Assembly (NCBI GenBank): GCA_040754315.1
Contig: JBFMCS010000023.1
Location: 1-64,000 of the forward strand
Source: Bacillota bacterium
GTDB taxonomy: Bacteria; Bacillota; Sulfobacillia; DUSP01; JBFMCS01
Length of the DNA: 64,000 nucleotides
Reading direction: 5' to 3'
Below the pieces are notes generated by a model. That model made no database searches and had not been told where the DNA came from. It was given only the letters and a program-made list of their open reading frames with translations. This document shows positions 34,651 to 42,703 of this stretch, piece by piece. Numbering within the stretch: the stretch's first letter is position 1; the number at the start of each line of letters is the position of its first letter. Made by a program: the position numbers and the translations under genes.

Positions 34651-35699
34651 TGGGGGGCTTCAAGGGGCTGGGTTCCCTTATCCGCCAGGATATGTCGGTG
34701 GCGTACCGCAACGGCTTCCTGTGGGTGGCGGTGGGAATGGCCGCCATCTTCATCGCCATCGTGAACTGGGTGATTCCTGAGAAGGTCCAGACCACCGCCG
34801 GGGAATACGTGGTGGACAAGACGGAGGGCCGGGTAATAGCGGCATACCTTGAGGGGTTGGGAAGGGGGGACGCGATCCTTCCCTCAGAAGAGCGACTCCT
34901 GGAGGTTCTCGAGGGGGACAGCAGGGCACTGGGCCTGGTGTTCACCGGGACCCGGGATGCCCCTGGGGCTGTGGTGTACCTGCAGGGCTACGAGCCTGAG
35001 AAGTCAGTGAGGGCGCTGGATGCCGCCGTGGAGAGCCTGTGGAACGAGGCGGCCGGCCTGGGCCGCCCCAGCGTCCACCAGGCGGTCCTCCTAAGGGCGG
35101 AGGTTTTAAAGCCCCCCTTCAACAAGAGCCTTGTCCCGGTGCTTCTCGTGACTGAGGTGGTATTCCTGGGCTTCATATTCGCCTCAGTCATGGTGCTCCA
35201 GGAGAAGGCCGAGGGCAGCGTCAAGGCCTACCGGGTCAGTCCCTCGGGCACTTGGGCCTACATCCTCTCGAAGACCATAGTCAACGTGGCCCTGTCCAGC
35301 TTCTACGGTTTGCTGATCTACTCAGGCACTCTGGGCATTGGCTTAGCCATCATCCCTGTGCTTGCCCTGGTTGTCCTGACCAGCGCCCTGGTGACCATGG
35401 CAGGACTGGCCACAAGCGTCTTCTTCAACAGCATCTCCGACTTCATCTACCCGCTGGTGGTCAGCAGCCTGGTCCTGGCGCTCCCGGTGGGGGCCTACCT
35501 GTTCCCCTCCTTCAGGCTGCCGGGTTTTGAGGTGATCCCCTCGTACCCGCTTATGTTTGGGATCAGGGAGATCGCCTTCCCCACGGCCAAGAGCGGGTTC
35601 TACCTGTCCCTGGTGGCCACCCTGCTCCTGGAGGTCCTGGTGGTCCTGCTCCTGTGCGGCTGGGCCGTGGAGAAAAGGCTCATGAAGGAGGGTCACTGA
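34650..35699 (+). CDS. ABC-2 type exporter permease, first subunit
   Basis: A 349-residue membrane protein. One helix near residue 25-45 is followed by a large extracytoplasmic loop (about 46-165), then five to six helices (FLGFIFASVMVLQEKAEGSVKAYRVSPSG begins the core, an ABC-2 signature of the type ExK...YRVSPSG). The ATG at 34650 overlaps the stop of the ATPase gene by one base. It pairs with the following, similar permease, giving a heterodimeric channel. Confidence 0.88.
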   Translation: MGGFKGLGSLIRQDMSVAYRNGFLWVAVGMAAIFIAIVNWVIPEKVQTTAGEYVVDKTEGRVIAAYLEGLGRGDAILPSEERLLEVLEGDSRALGLVFTGTRDAPGAVVYLQGYEPEKSVRALDAAVESLWNEAAGLGRPSVHQAVLLRAEVLKPPFNKSLVPVLLVTEVVFLGFIFASVMVLQEKAEGSVKAYRVSPSGTWAYILSKTIVNVALSSFYGLLIYSGTLGIGLAIIPVLALVVLTSALVTMAGLATSVFFNSISDFIYPLVVSSLVLALPVGAYLFPSFRLPGFEVIPSYPLMFGIREIAFPTAKSGFYLSLVATLLLEVLVVLLLCGWAVEKRLMKEGH

Positions 35700-36691
35700 T
35701 GCTAAGGAGGATACTCTACCTGCTTAGGAAAGACCTGGCCTACACCAGGGCGGAGAACATTATAATCTATGCTGTCATAGCCCCGATCCTCCTGGCCGCG
35801 GCCTTCCGGATCCTCCTTCCCTCCTTCGAGGAAATGGAGGTGACCTTCGCCGTTGACGCATCGGTGCCTGCTGGGGTTGTAGAGGGGTTGGAGGAGTACG
35901 GGAGGGTCCAGCGGTATCCCGGCCTGGACCGCCTGAGGCAGCGGGTACTGGAATTCGATGATGTGGCAGGGATACACTACGACGGGGAGGGCTACCGGGT
36001 CCTCCTGGAGGGCAATGAGGTATCCTACGTGAAGGGACTGCCCGGGATCATCCTGGACCGCCTCGCCCAGGGCCAACCCCTGGTGAGCGTGGAAAGGGTC
36101 AACCTCAACACTGCGACGTCACTCCTCAGGGAGTACGGGACAGCCGGGTTCATCTTCTTCGCCATCGTGGTGGGGGGAATGGCCACCGGCCTGAGCGTGG
36201 TGGATGACCGGGAGGCCCGGACCATGCGGGCGCTGGCGGTGAGTCCCCTGGCCACCTGGGAATACCTCATAGCCAAGGCGCTCCTGGGAGGGCTCTTGGC
36301 CTTGGTGCTCTCGCTAGTCACAGCGGCCATAATCGCTGGGCCTGGGGTTCTCACCCCTTCTCTCCTGGGTGCGGTCCTTTCCTCGCTGGGGCTTGCGCTC
36401 CTCTTCGGCATGGTGATCGGCCTTATCAGCTCTAACCAGCTTACGGCCGTTGCCACCCTTAAGGTGCTGGGCTTCGTGGCTTCCCTAGGGCCGGCGGGGG
36501 CCATATTCCTTCCCGCAAGGCTCCAGTGGCTGATGTTCCCGTTTCCCAGCTACTGGTGCTTCGTTTCCTTCCAGAGACTCCTGGTTCACCAGCAGTCTGC
36601 TGTCGTATCCAATCTCCTCACCATCCTGGGGAGCTTGGTGCTCCTGGGTCTCCTGGTGCCTGGAATGCGCCGGGTCTTCCGGCTGGGATAG
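35699..36691 (+). CDS. ABC-2 type exporter permease, second subunit
   Basis: A 330-residue permease of the same layout: one N-terminal helix, an outside loop of about 110 residues, then helices with GMATGLSVVDDREARTMRALAVSPLATWEYLIAKA, the ABC-2 core. ATG 35699 overlaps the stop of the first permease and follows GGAGGGTCACTG. The two permeases are clear paralogues. A start at 35654, inside the upstream gene, would add 15 unconserved residues. Confidence 0.88.
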   Translation: MLRRILYLLRKDLAYTRAENIIIYAVIAPILLAAAFRILLPSFEEMEVTFAVDASVPAGVVEGLEEYGRVQRYPGLDRLRQRVLEFDDVAGIHYDGEGYRVLLEGNEVSYVKGLPGIILDRLAQGQPLVSVERVNLNTATSLLREYGTAGFIFFAIVVGGMATGLSVVDDREARTMRALAVSPLATWEYLIAKALLGGLLALVLSLVTAAIIAGPGVLTPSLLGAVLSSLGLALLFGMVIGLISSNQLTAVATLKVLGFVASLGPAGAIFLPARLQWLMFPFPSYWCFVSFQRLLVHQQSAVVSNLLTILGSLVLLGLLVPGMRRVFRLG

Positions 36692-36703
36692 GGGGTGAGC
36701 GAC

Positions 36704-36814
36704 GTGCCCTGGTGGGGATGGGTCCTCATCGTAGTGCTGGCCATCATTGTTGCGCCCATCAAGATCCGGATCCTCAAGAAGATGTTTGGCAAGAAAGAAC
36801 GGGAAGAAGAGTAG
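36704..36814 (+). CDS. 36-residue membrane protein at the end of the exporter operon
   Basis: GTG 36704, behind GGGGGTGAG (36691-36698), opens a 36-residue frame: MPWWGWVLIVVLAIIVAPIKI makes one membrane helix, and the rest is a basic-then-acidic tail (RILKKMFGKKEREEE). It begins 12 bases after the second permease stop. Single-helix small proteins often stabilise transporters; that role here is inference. No homologue is known to me. Confidence 0.55.
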   Translation: MPWWGWVLIVVLAIIVAPIKIRILKKMFGKKEREEE

Positions 36815-37224
36815 TGGTGGGTGGAGGGGTGAGGGAAGCGGCGCACCCTGCGAGACGCACGCCTCCCCATTCGCTTTGCTCCGTCACCCGGTGCCCTCGG
36901 GCCCGTGAAGCAGCCAGGCTTAGAAGATTCAAATGGGGGAGACGGTAACAGTGTGCTGGTGGCGAGGCAATACGGATGTTTGCCCTGGCAGGTCGCGAGA
37001 CGCTTAGAGGAACGCTGTGCCGTGCATCCAGCCTGGTGTTCATGTCGCGTTCCACGGCTCACCCTGGGTTTCCTCGGTTTCCGGGAATTTACGCTGGTAG
37101 CGTTCCCGACGCCTTCGCGCGTGGCCTCGACCCGCCACCACGCGAGTGTTCCTGAAGTGTGCAGGGGATTACGGACGTAGTCATAGAAAAAGAGGGTTAA
37201 CAATAGGAGGGAGGGTGTTTGGCA
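36815..37224. other. Intergenic stretch before the agmatinase-like gene
   Basis: No gene supported. The last 30 bases are AT-rich and carry GGAGGGAGGG for the next gene. A remote open frame on the minus strand is arginine/proline-rich and looks random. I see no insertion-sequence ends or direct repeats that would explain the different composition of the following gene. Confidence 0.35.
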
Positions 37225-38196
37225 ATGACTGATTATAAGAAACATCATCCCATTGATTCTTCTGTTGTTTCTCGATTTTGCGGTGTACGGTCATTCATGC
37301 GTCTTCCCCAGCTTCAGACCACTGAAGATGCAGACTTTGCGATTATTGGCGCACCTGCGGACACCGGTTCTACCTTCCGCACAGGCTCACGATTTGCGCC
37401 TGCAGCAATTCGTGAAATGTCAATGATGCTTCGAGCTGCCAGCGTTAACCTGGATATTAATATTTTCCAGTACGTATCTGGCGTGGATTTCGGAGACATC
37501 AATGTCAGCCCCTGTAACCTGGCAAGAGCCCATGAGGCTATTGAAGAAGGAATTAAACCTATCTTAGACGGTGGCGCCATTTCCATCTGCCTGGGCGGCG
37601 ATCATTCCATCACGTTACCGGAGTTACGGGCTGTTGCAAAGGAACATGGCCCAGTTGCGCTGGTTCAGTTTGATGCCCATCTTGATACATACGATATTGA
37701 AAACGGTGATACCCTTACTCACGGCACACCATTCAAAATCGCAGTTGACGAAGGATTGATCGACACTACTCACTCTATCCAGATCGGAACCCGCGGGTTA
37801 TTCGACATGTCTGCAATCAAGACTTCTGAGGACCTAGGATTTCAAGTTATCACAGCGGAACAGGTTCATAAGCTTGGTCTGGATAGGGTGGGTCAGATTA
37901 TTAATGGGCGTGTTGGCAACAAGAAGGCGTTTTTGACCTTTGACATTGACTTTGTGGATCCTGCCTATGCCCCCGGCACTGGTACCATTGAAGTTGGTGG
38001 TTTCACTAGCTATGAATCTCTGTATCTCCTGCGCCAGACCAAAGGCATCAATTATGTGGCGTGCGATGTAGTGGAAGTTATCCCAGCGTTTGACCCCACA
38101 CAGATTACTGCATATATGGCTGGATGCGTTGTCCATGAGTTTATTGCAATGCTAGCGTGCAGAAAGAAGCGGGAGTTTGAAGCACAGAATTCTTAA
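37225..38196 (+). CDS. Agmatinase/ureohydrolase family protein
   Basis: A 323-residue binuclear manganese ureohydrolase with all metal motifs: GGDHSITLPE, DAHLDTYD and DIDFVDPAYAPGTGT. Agmatinase splits agmatine to putrescine and urea; relatives act on guanidinobutyrate, guanidinopropionate or proclavaminate, and the sequence does not choose among them. ATG 37225 follows GGAGGGAGGG. Its third-codon positions are visibly A/T-richer than those of every neighbour, and it stands alone between two non-coding stretches, a sign of recent transfer. Confidence 0.88.
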   Translation: MTDYKKHHPIDSSVVSRFCGVRSFMRLPQLQTTEDADFAIIGAPADTGSTFRTGSRFAPAAIREMSMMLRAASVNLDINIFQYVSGVDFGDINVSPCNLARAHEAIEEGIKPILDGGAISICLGGDHSITLPELRAVAKEHGPVALVQFDAHLDTYDIENGDTLTHGTPFKIAVDEGLIDTTHSIQIGTRGLFDMSAIKTSEDLGFQVITAEQVHKLGLDRVGQIINGRVGNKKAFLTFDIDFVDPAYAPGTGTIEVGGFTSYESLYLLRQTKGINYVACDVVEVIPAFDPTQITAYMAGCVVHEFIAMLACRKKREFEAQNS

Positions 38197-38487
38197 CACA
38201 CGATAGTCGAGCAACGGTAAAATAAAGTTGTGTGCTAGCGTGATTGAGTCTATCGCTGTCCAGCCGGCTTACAAGACAGCATAACCGCCGTTGGGCTGAA
38301 GAGATGGTACTTGAAGCAGCCCCAGGTAAACCACAGGATCGTATCCTTGACTCAAGACCCAATCCGCATGGGTCCTGATGTCTGCGGTCTTGCCCGCAAT
38401 GGCAGGTTATGCTCTTGGGCCCGTTGGCAATCGTGGTGATAGTGGCTCTTCAAGGGAGTAGTAGACCCGACCCTGCGCAACGAGGAG
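38197..38487. other. Intergenic stretch upstream of the PLP enzyme pair
   Basis: GACCCA-ATCCGCA-TGGGTC (about 38357-38375) is a small hairpin. No T-box motif (TGGNACCGCG) or other leader is visible, although the next gene looks like threonine synthase. Nothing else can be supported. Confidence 0.3.
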
Positions 38488-39768
38488 ATGCATCCATTGA
38501 AACACGTCAAACACCTAGAGTGTACGCTATGCGGAAGCACTTGCGAGCCTGTGAGTGGAGGTATCACTTGTCCCCAGTGCGGGGAAAGGGGCATCCTGGA
38601 GGTTGTCTACGACTACGACCTCCTGGTCAGGACGGTAAGCAAGGGAGATTTCGCCTCCAAAAGGGACTTCAGCATGTGGAGGTACTCGGCGTTTCTGCCT
38701 GTTGAGGAGAAGGAGAAACCGGAAACCCTGGCAGTTGGCTGGACGCCGCTATACCGCTCAGAGGCCCTCGAGGCAAAGACCGGGGTGGGCCGGTTATTCG
38801 TCAAGGATGACGGGCAAAACCCGACAGGTTCCTTGAAGGACCGCGCCTCCGCTCTGGCTGTGGTGATGGCAAGTCAATCGGGCGCACAAACCGTTGCCTG
38901 CGCTTCAACGGGGAACGCCGCGTCTTCACTGGCAGGCAATGCTGCCCGCGGAGGGATGCGAAGCGTGATCTTCGTGCCTGAACGGACCCCCCGGGGCAAG
39001 CTCGCACAGATGCTGATGTACGGCGCCACGGTGGTCAAGGTCAAGGGGTCCTATGAAGAAACATACAGGCTCTCGGCCCAGGCCCTGTCCAGATGGGGAT
39101 GGTACAACAGGAATGCGGCCGTCAATCCCTACCTGGTGGAAGGTAAGAAGACAGTCAGCATGGAGTGCTGTGAACAGATGGATTGGGAGGTTCCGGATTG
39201 GGTGGCTGTCTCTGTTGGTGACGGCTGCACCGTGTACGGGGTATACAAGGGCTTCTTCGACTTGTATAGGGTGGGCCTCATCAACAGGGTTCCTCGAATT
39301 CTGGGTATCCAGGCAGAGGGTTGCTGTCCCATCACGAAGGCCTTTGAGAAGGGACTGGAGGTATCTCCCGAGGAGGAGAATACCATGGCAGACAGCATTG
39401 CAGTAGGGGTCCCCAGAAACCCCGTCAAGGCCTTGAGGGCCGTAAGGGGTTCAGGTGGAATCATGGTAAGCGTATCTGACGAGGATATCTACAGGGCGGC
39501 TTGCATCCTGGCCTGTTCCACAGGGGTGTTTGCAGAGCCGGCTGGAGCCGCCGGGTTGGCAGGGGTCTTTAAGATGACCTCGCTTGGCCATCTTGACATG
39601 CGCAGCTCGGTACTGGTCATGATTACGGGTAACGGGCTCAAAGACCCCGATAATGCCATGAGTGCCGCACCTTCTCCAATATCGATTGAGCCCACGATGT
39701 CGGAACTTGACCGAACGCTGCCAGAGGATCTTAAGGGAGATTGGAGGAGTTGTGTTGAGAGAGGGTAG
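38488..39768 (+). CDS. Threonine synthase-like PLP enzyme
   Basis: A 426-residue fold-type II PLP enzyme. An N-terminal zinc-ribbon (CTLCG...CPQCG, cysteines 12, 15, 28, 31) is followed by Lys117 in NPTGSLKDRA, which binds PLP, and GNAASSLAGNAARGG. Homologues are called threonine synthase, but related enzymes are diaminopropionate lyases or similar. GAGGAG touches ATG 38488, so TTG 38497 (nine bases from it) may be the real start. No hom or thrB is nearby, and it overlaps a second PLP gene by 14 bases, which argues for a role other than threonine synthesis. Confidence 0.75.
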   Translation: MHPLKHVKHLECTLCGSTCEPVSGGITCPQCGERGILEVVYDYDLLVRTVSKGDFASKRDFSMWRYSAFLPVEEKEKPETLAVGWTPLYRSEALEAKTGVGRLFVKDDGQNPTGSLKDRASALAVVMASQSGAQTVACASTGNAASSLAGNAARGGMRSVIFVPERTPRGKLAQMLMYGATVVKVKGSYEETYRLSAQALSRWGWYNRNAAVNPYLVEGKKTVSMECCEQMDWEVPDWVAVSVGDGCTVYGVYKGFFDLYRVGLINRVPRILGIQAEGCCPITKAFEKGLEVSPEEENTMADSIAVGVPRNPVKALRAVRGSGGIMVSVSDEDIYRAACILACSTGVFAEPAGAAGLAGVFKMTSLGHLDMRSSVLVMITGNGLKDPDNAMSAAPSPISIEPTMSELDRTLPEDLKGDWRSCVERG

Positions 39769-41116
39769 AGTGCCGTTTGGTCCGACCTACGACGAAATGC
39801 TCAACGCGGAAACCATTGATCAAGCGGTGAGGAGAAAAGCCCTTGTGGCGTTGCAGGAAGATGAAATGGATCCCATCAACCTGTTCAACATCACCTGGAA
39901 AGATGCGCACAATGCGGTGAGAAAGGTCGTACTGCCCCAGGAATTTACCGGTGTTGACGCTAACATTGTGGTCTTGCTGGGCAATGGCTTTCCCTCCGGC
40001 TCGCATAAGGTGGGACCGGCCTACGCCACCTTGATGGAAGGGTGTGTGGATGGCGATATCGTGCCCGGGGTCCATACCATTCTTGGGCCCTCCACGGGCA
40101 ATTTTGGCATTGGTGTAGCTTACATATGTTCCCTGATGGGATTTGAGGCGGTCGTCATTATGCCTGACAACATGAGCAAGGAAAGATACGACCGGATCCA
40201 GAGGTACGGCGCCAGGCTAGATCTGACGCCTGGAACAGAATCTGACGTCATTCTCACCCTGCAGAGAACCTTCGAGTTAAAAAAGGACCCAAAAAACCGC
40301 TCGCTGGCGCAGTTCGAGTTGATGGCAAACTACCGCTTTCACCGTCACGTCACTGGAAACTCCGCGGTTGAGGCTGTGAAGGGTATCGGAAACGGGCGGG
40401 TCGCCTGCTTCATATCGGCCCCGGGTTCTGCGGGGACCCTTGCAGCGGGGGATTGCCTGAAGGATGCGTTCCCTGAATGCAGGGTGGTCGCCCTCGAGCC
40501 CTACGAGTGTGCAACCCTGTCCACAGGCGGTAGGGGGCAGCATCGTATCGAAGGCATTGGTGACAAGATGTGCACTCTGATCCACAACGTGCTCACCACC
40601 GACTTCGTGGCGCTCATCCATGATGACGATTGCGTGAAGGCCTTGAAGATTATTGAGGAGGGCCACCGGATCCTGGTTGGCATGGGTGTGAAAGAAGCCG
40701 TCGCGAGAGGGATGAAGGGACTATTTGGTGTGTCTGGTATGTGTAACATCATTGGCGCTATCAAGATGGCCAAGTATTTGCGTCTGGGTGCAGGAGAAAA
40801 CTTGGTGACGGTAGCCACGGACGGTATGGACAGGTACCACTCCGTTGTAGAGGACCTGGAGAACAGGTACCTTGAGGTCGAGGAGTTCGTGCTGGAGCGA
40901 TGGGCGCGGGATATCTTCCTGAAGGCCACCGAGGACCATATCTTCGATTTCCGGAGCTCACAGGCCAAGGAGGCGCTCTATGCCCAGAAAGAGAAGGATT
41001 GGCTCCCGTTCGGTTATGCCAAGGGATACCTGGATTCCATGCGAAGCCCCGATTTCTGGGAGTCGGAATATGAGAAGGTCAGGCACTATGATGAAAGAAT
41101 AGAGCGGATGAGGTAG
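39755..41116 (+). CDS. PLP-dependent enzyme of the cysteine synthase/threonine synthase superfamily, function unknown
   Basis: A 453-residue fold-type II PLP protein. The probable PLP lysine is Lys85 in PSGSHKVGPA; GPSTGNFGIGVAYICSLMGF is the phosphate-loop region and SAPGSAGTLAAGD the substrate-binding loop. The start is TTG 39755 after GGAGGAG (39743-39749), overlapping the preceding gene. An extra C-terminal region of about 90 residues (from VVEDLENRYLEVEEF) is highly charged and not found in cysteine synthases. The tandem suggests the two proteins act together, in series or as a complex. I do not know its reaction. Confidence 0.75.
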   Translation: MREGRVPFGPTYDEMLNAETIDQAVRRKALVALQEDEMDPINLFNITWKDAHNAVRKVVLPQEFTGVDANIVVLLGNGFPSGSHKVGPAYATLMEGCVDGDIVPGVHTILGPSTGNFGIGVAYICSLMGFEAVVIMPDNMSKERYDRIQRYGARLDLTPGTESDVILTLQRTFELKKDPKNRSLAQFELMANYRFHRHVTGNSAVEAVKGIGNGRVACFISAPGSAGTLAAGDCLKDAFPECRVVALEPYECATLSTGGRGQHRIEGIGDKMCTLIHNVLTTDFVALIHDDDCVKALKIIEEGHRILVGMGVKEAVARGMKGLFGVSGMCNIIGAIKMAKYLRLGAGENLVTVATDGMDRYHSVVEDLENRYLEVEEFVLERWARDIFLKATEDHIFDFRSSQAKEALYAQKEKDWLPFGYAKGYLDSMRSPDFWESEYEKVRHYDERIERMR

Positions 41117-41310
41117 GGGCGCCTGCATTCCCTTCTCGGGTAGTGCTACACGGAGACGAGGCTGCGGGCAATCGGGCCATCCCCGGTTATCCGGGACCTG
41201 CTCTCTTTGCTGATCAGGGAATGGCTCGCCAGACCACTGCGGCATCAAAGTCGAGGAGAGCCCGGAAGGCGCCCCTCGCTGCTGTCCGCCCGGCATGGGC
41301 ATTAGCTTGG

Positions 41311-41440
41311 GAGTGAAAGTCTCCTGTGGGAGTGGGTGGCGGCAACCCCTAGCCGAGAGCAAGGGTGTCCTTGGCAATGCGGGATCTAAAGGAATCCGGA
41401 GGCAAAGTCACGACCGAAGGACACGAACCTCATAGGAGGC
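41311..41440 (+). mobile_element. Group II intron domain I remnant
   Basis: The stretch GAGAGCAAGGGTGTCC...GGGATCTAAAGGAATCCGGAGGCAAA...ACGAACCTCATAGGAGGC has the conserved D1 blocks of bacterial group II introns (compare the usual GATCTGAAGGAAGCCGGAGGCAAA and CACATAGGAGGC). The 5' boundary (GTGYG) and domains V/VI are missing. It stops about 50 bases before a reverse transcriptase remnant, so a large internal deletion has occurred. Confidence 0.7.
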
Positions 41441-41486
41441 GGGGCCGCTTGGATAGGCTGGGAAGCGTGGGCACCGCCCTGTCCGG

Positions 41487-41733
41487 CACACAGATGATGG
41501 TAACGTCTGCGTCCGCACCCAAGAAGCCGGGGACCGGGTCATTGAGAGCGTGACCGCTTTCCTGGAGCAGAAGCTTAAGTTGAGGTTTAGCCGGGAAAAG
41601 GGCGCGGTAGACCTGCCTGTACGACGCAGGTTCCTGGCCTTCCGGTTGTTCAAGTATCGTGGTAAGGTGCGGATTGGTCTAGCATCTAAGGCCCTGAGGC
41701 AAGTCAGGGTGTGCCTCCCCTTGCTTTCCAGTC
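41487..41733 (+). pseudogene. Group II intron reverse transcriptase/maturase remnant
   Basis: In one frame TDDGNVCVRTQEAGDRVIES continues as VTAFLEQKLKLRFSREKGAV and DLPVRRRFLAFRLF. This follows the intron reverse transcriptase sequence after its YADD box (YADD-x-NVYVRS-x-RAG-RV--S---FLE--LKL-VN-EKSAV-----R-FLGF) almost position by position. The tyrosine-alanine of YADD is now HT, the N-terminal half and maturase/endonuclease end are gone. The continuation to 41885 is not protein-like. It is dead. Confidence 0.8.
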
Positions 41734-41924
41734 TTTACGCATCAACCCATTTCCTACCCGTCCTATCATCTGATCTGATAAGGCAGTGTCGTGCCCTTGA
41801 TCCAGTACTAGACGCACTGGCAATGCTCAGGGTTACCCCTCTCACAGGCACGACACGTGTAATTACCCGTTGCCATGTGGGATAGCACGTGTTATCCTGT
41901 AGGCGACGGGAGGGAGAACTGTCG

Positions 41925-42115
41925 ATGAAGACCTCGTCGTCAAGAGAGAGCATCCGGATTCTGCGGGACGATGGGTGGGTGGAAATCGTCAGGACGGGTC
42001 ACATAAGCAGTTCAAACACCCAACGAAGGCTCGCAAAGTGACAGTTCCCCATCCGAAGAGAAACCTGAAAACTAAGACCGTAAGAAGCATTTTGAAACAA
42101 GCGGGGCTCCTTTAG
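41925..42115 (+). pseudogene. hicA: HicA mRNA interferase toxin, frameshifted
   Basis: ATG 41925 opens (M)KTSSSRESIRILRDDGWVE, the HicA N-terminus, and IVRTG. One base is then missing (near 41998): the next frame continues SHKQFKHPTKARKVTVPHPKR and NLKTKTVRSILKQAGLL to TAG 42115, the standard HicA end with the catalytic His of the GSH/H motif. In the starting frame a TGA falls soon after. The toxin is therefore probably inactive unless the deletion is a sequencing error. The intact antitoxin gene follows 30 bases on. Confidence 0.85.
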
Positions 42116-42145
42116 CGAGGGCCTACTGGAAGGAGGTCTTGCACA

Positions 42146-42571
42146 ATGGTTGATAAGTATATTTATCCTGCCGTTTTCAATCCAGACGAGCGAGGGCCTG
42201 AATACGGTTATACGGTCACGTTTCCAGACCTTCCCGGGTGTATCACGGAAGGCGACAGCCTTGAAAATGCCCTGAGCATGGCCCAGGAAGCGCTACAGTT
42301 GCATCTGTATGGAATGGAAGAGGATGGTGACGCGATCCCTGCGCCCACCCCACCCGAAAAGGTCACGGCGCCCGAGGGAGGTTTCGTTACACTTGTCCAG
42401 GCAATAATGCCACTTATCAGGGAGCGAATGGCTAACAAATCCGTGAACAAGACTCTTACCCTGCCCAAATGGCTCAATGACCTGGCGGAAGAGAAACGCA
42501 TCAACTTTTCCCACGTGCTCCAGTCGGGTTTGAAAGAGCGCTTGGGAGTACTCGAACCACGGCGACGCTAA
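42146..42571 (+). CDS. hicB: HicB family antitoxin
   Basis: A 141-residue antitoxin: an N-terminal HicB-like fold (YPAVFNPDERGPEYGYTVTFPDLPGCITEGDSLENALSMAQEAL) that blocks HicA, and a C-terminal ribbon-helix-helix DNA-binding part (NKSVNKTLTLPKWLNDLAEEKRINFSHVLQSGLKERLG) that autoregulates the pair. ATG 42146 has AAGGAGG upstream (42131-42137). It lies directly behind the broken hicA, in the usual toxin-first order. Confidence 0.9.
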   Translation: MVDKYIYPAVFNPDERGPEYGYTVTFPDLPGCITEGDSLENALSMAQEALQLHLYGMEEDGDAIPAPTPPEKVTAPEGGFVTLVQAIMPLIRERMANKSVNKTLTLPKWLNDLAEEKRINFSHVLQSGLKERLGVLEPRRR

Positions 42572-42703
42572 GTGACTCTGTGGACTGCGGAACAGTACGT
42601 TTCGTGACGAGTTGAACGTCGAAACAGCGCTGAACCGCCCGCTGCGGACCCACATGCCGGGTGGTGGGGGGACGGGGGTTAGCCGCCCCCTCCTACCCGA
42701 TTG

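Noticed and set aside
38197-38487. T-box leader before the threonine synthase-like gene
   Set aside because: I looked for the TGGNACCGCG box and an antiterminator and found neither.
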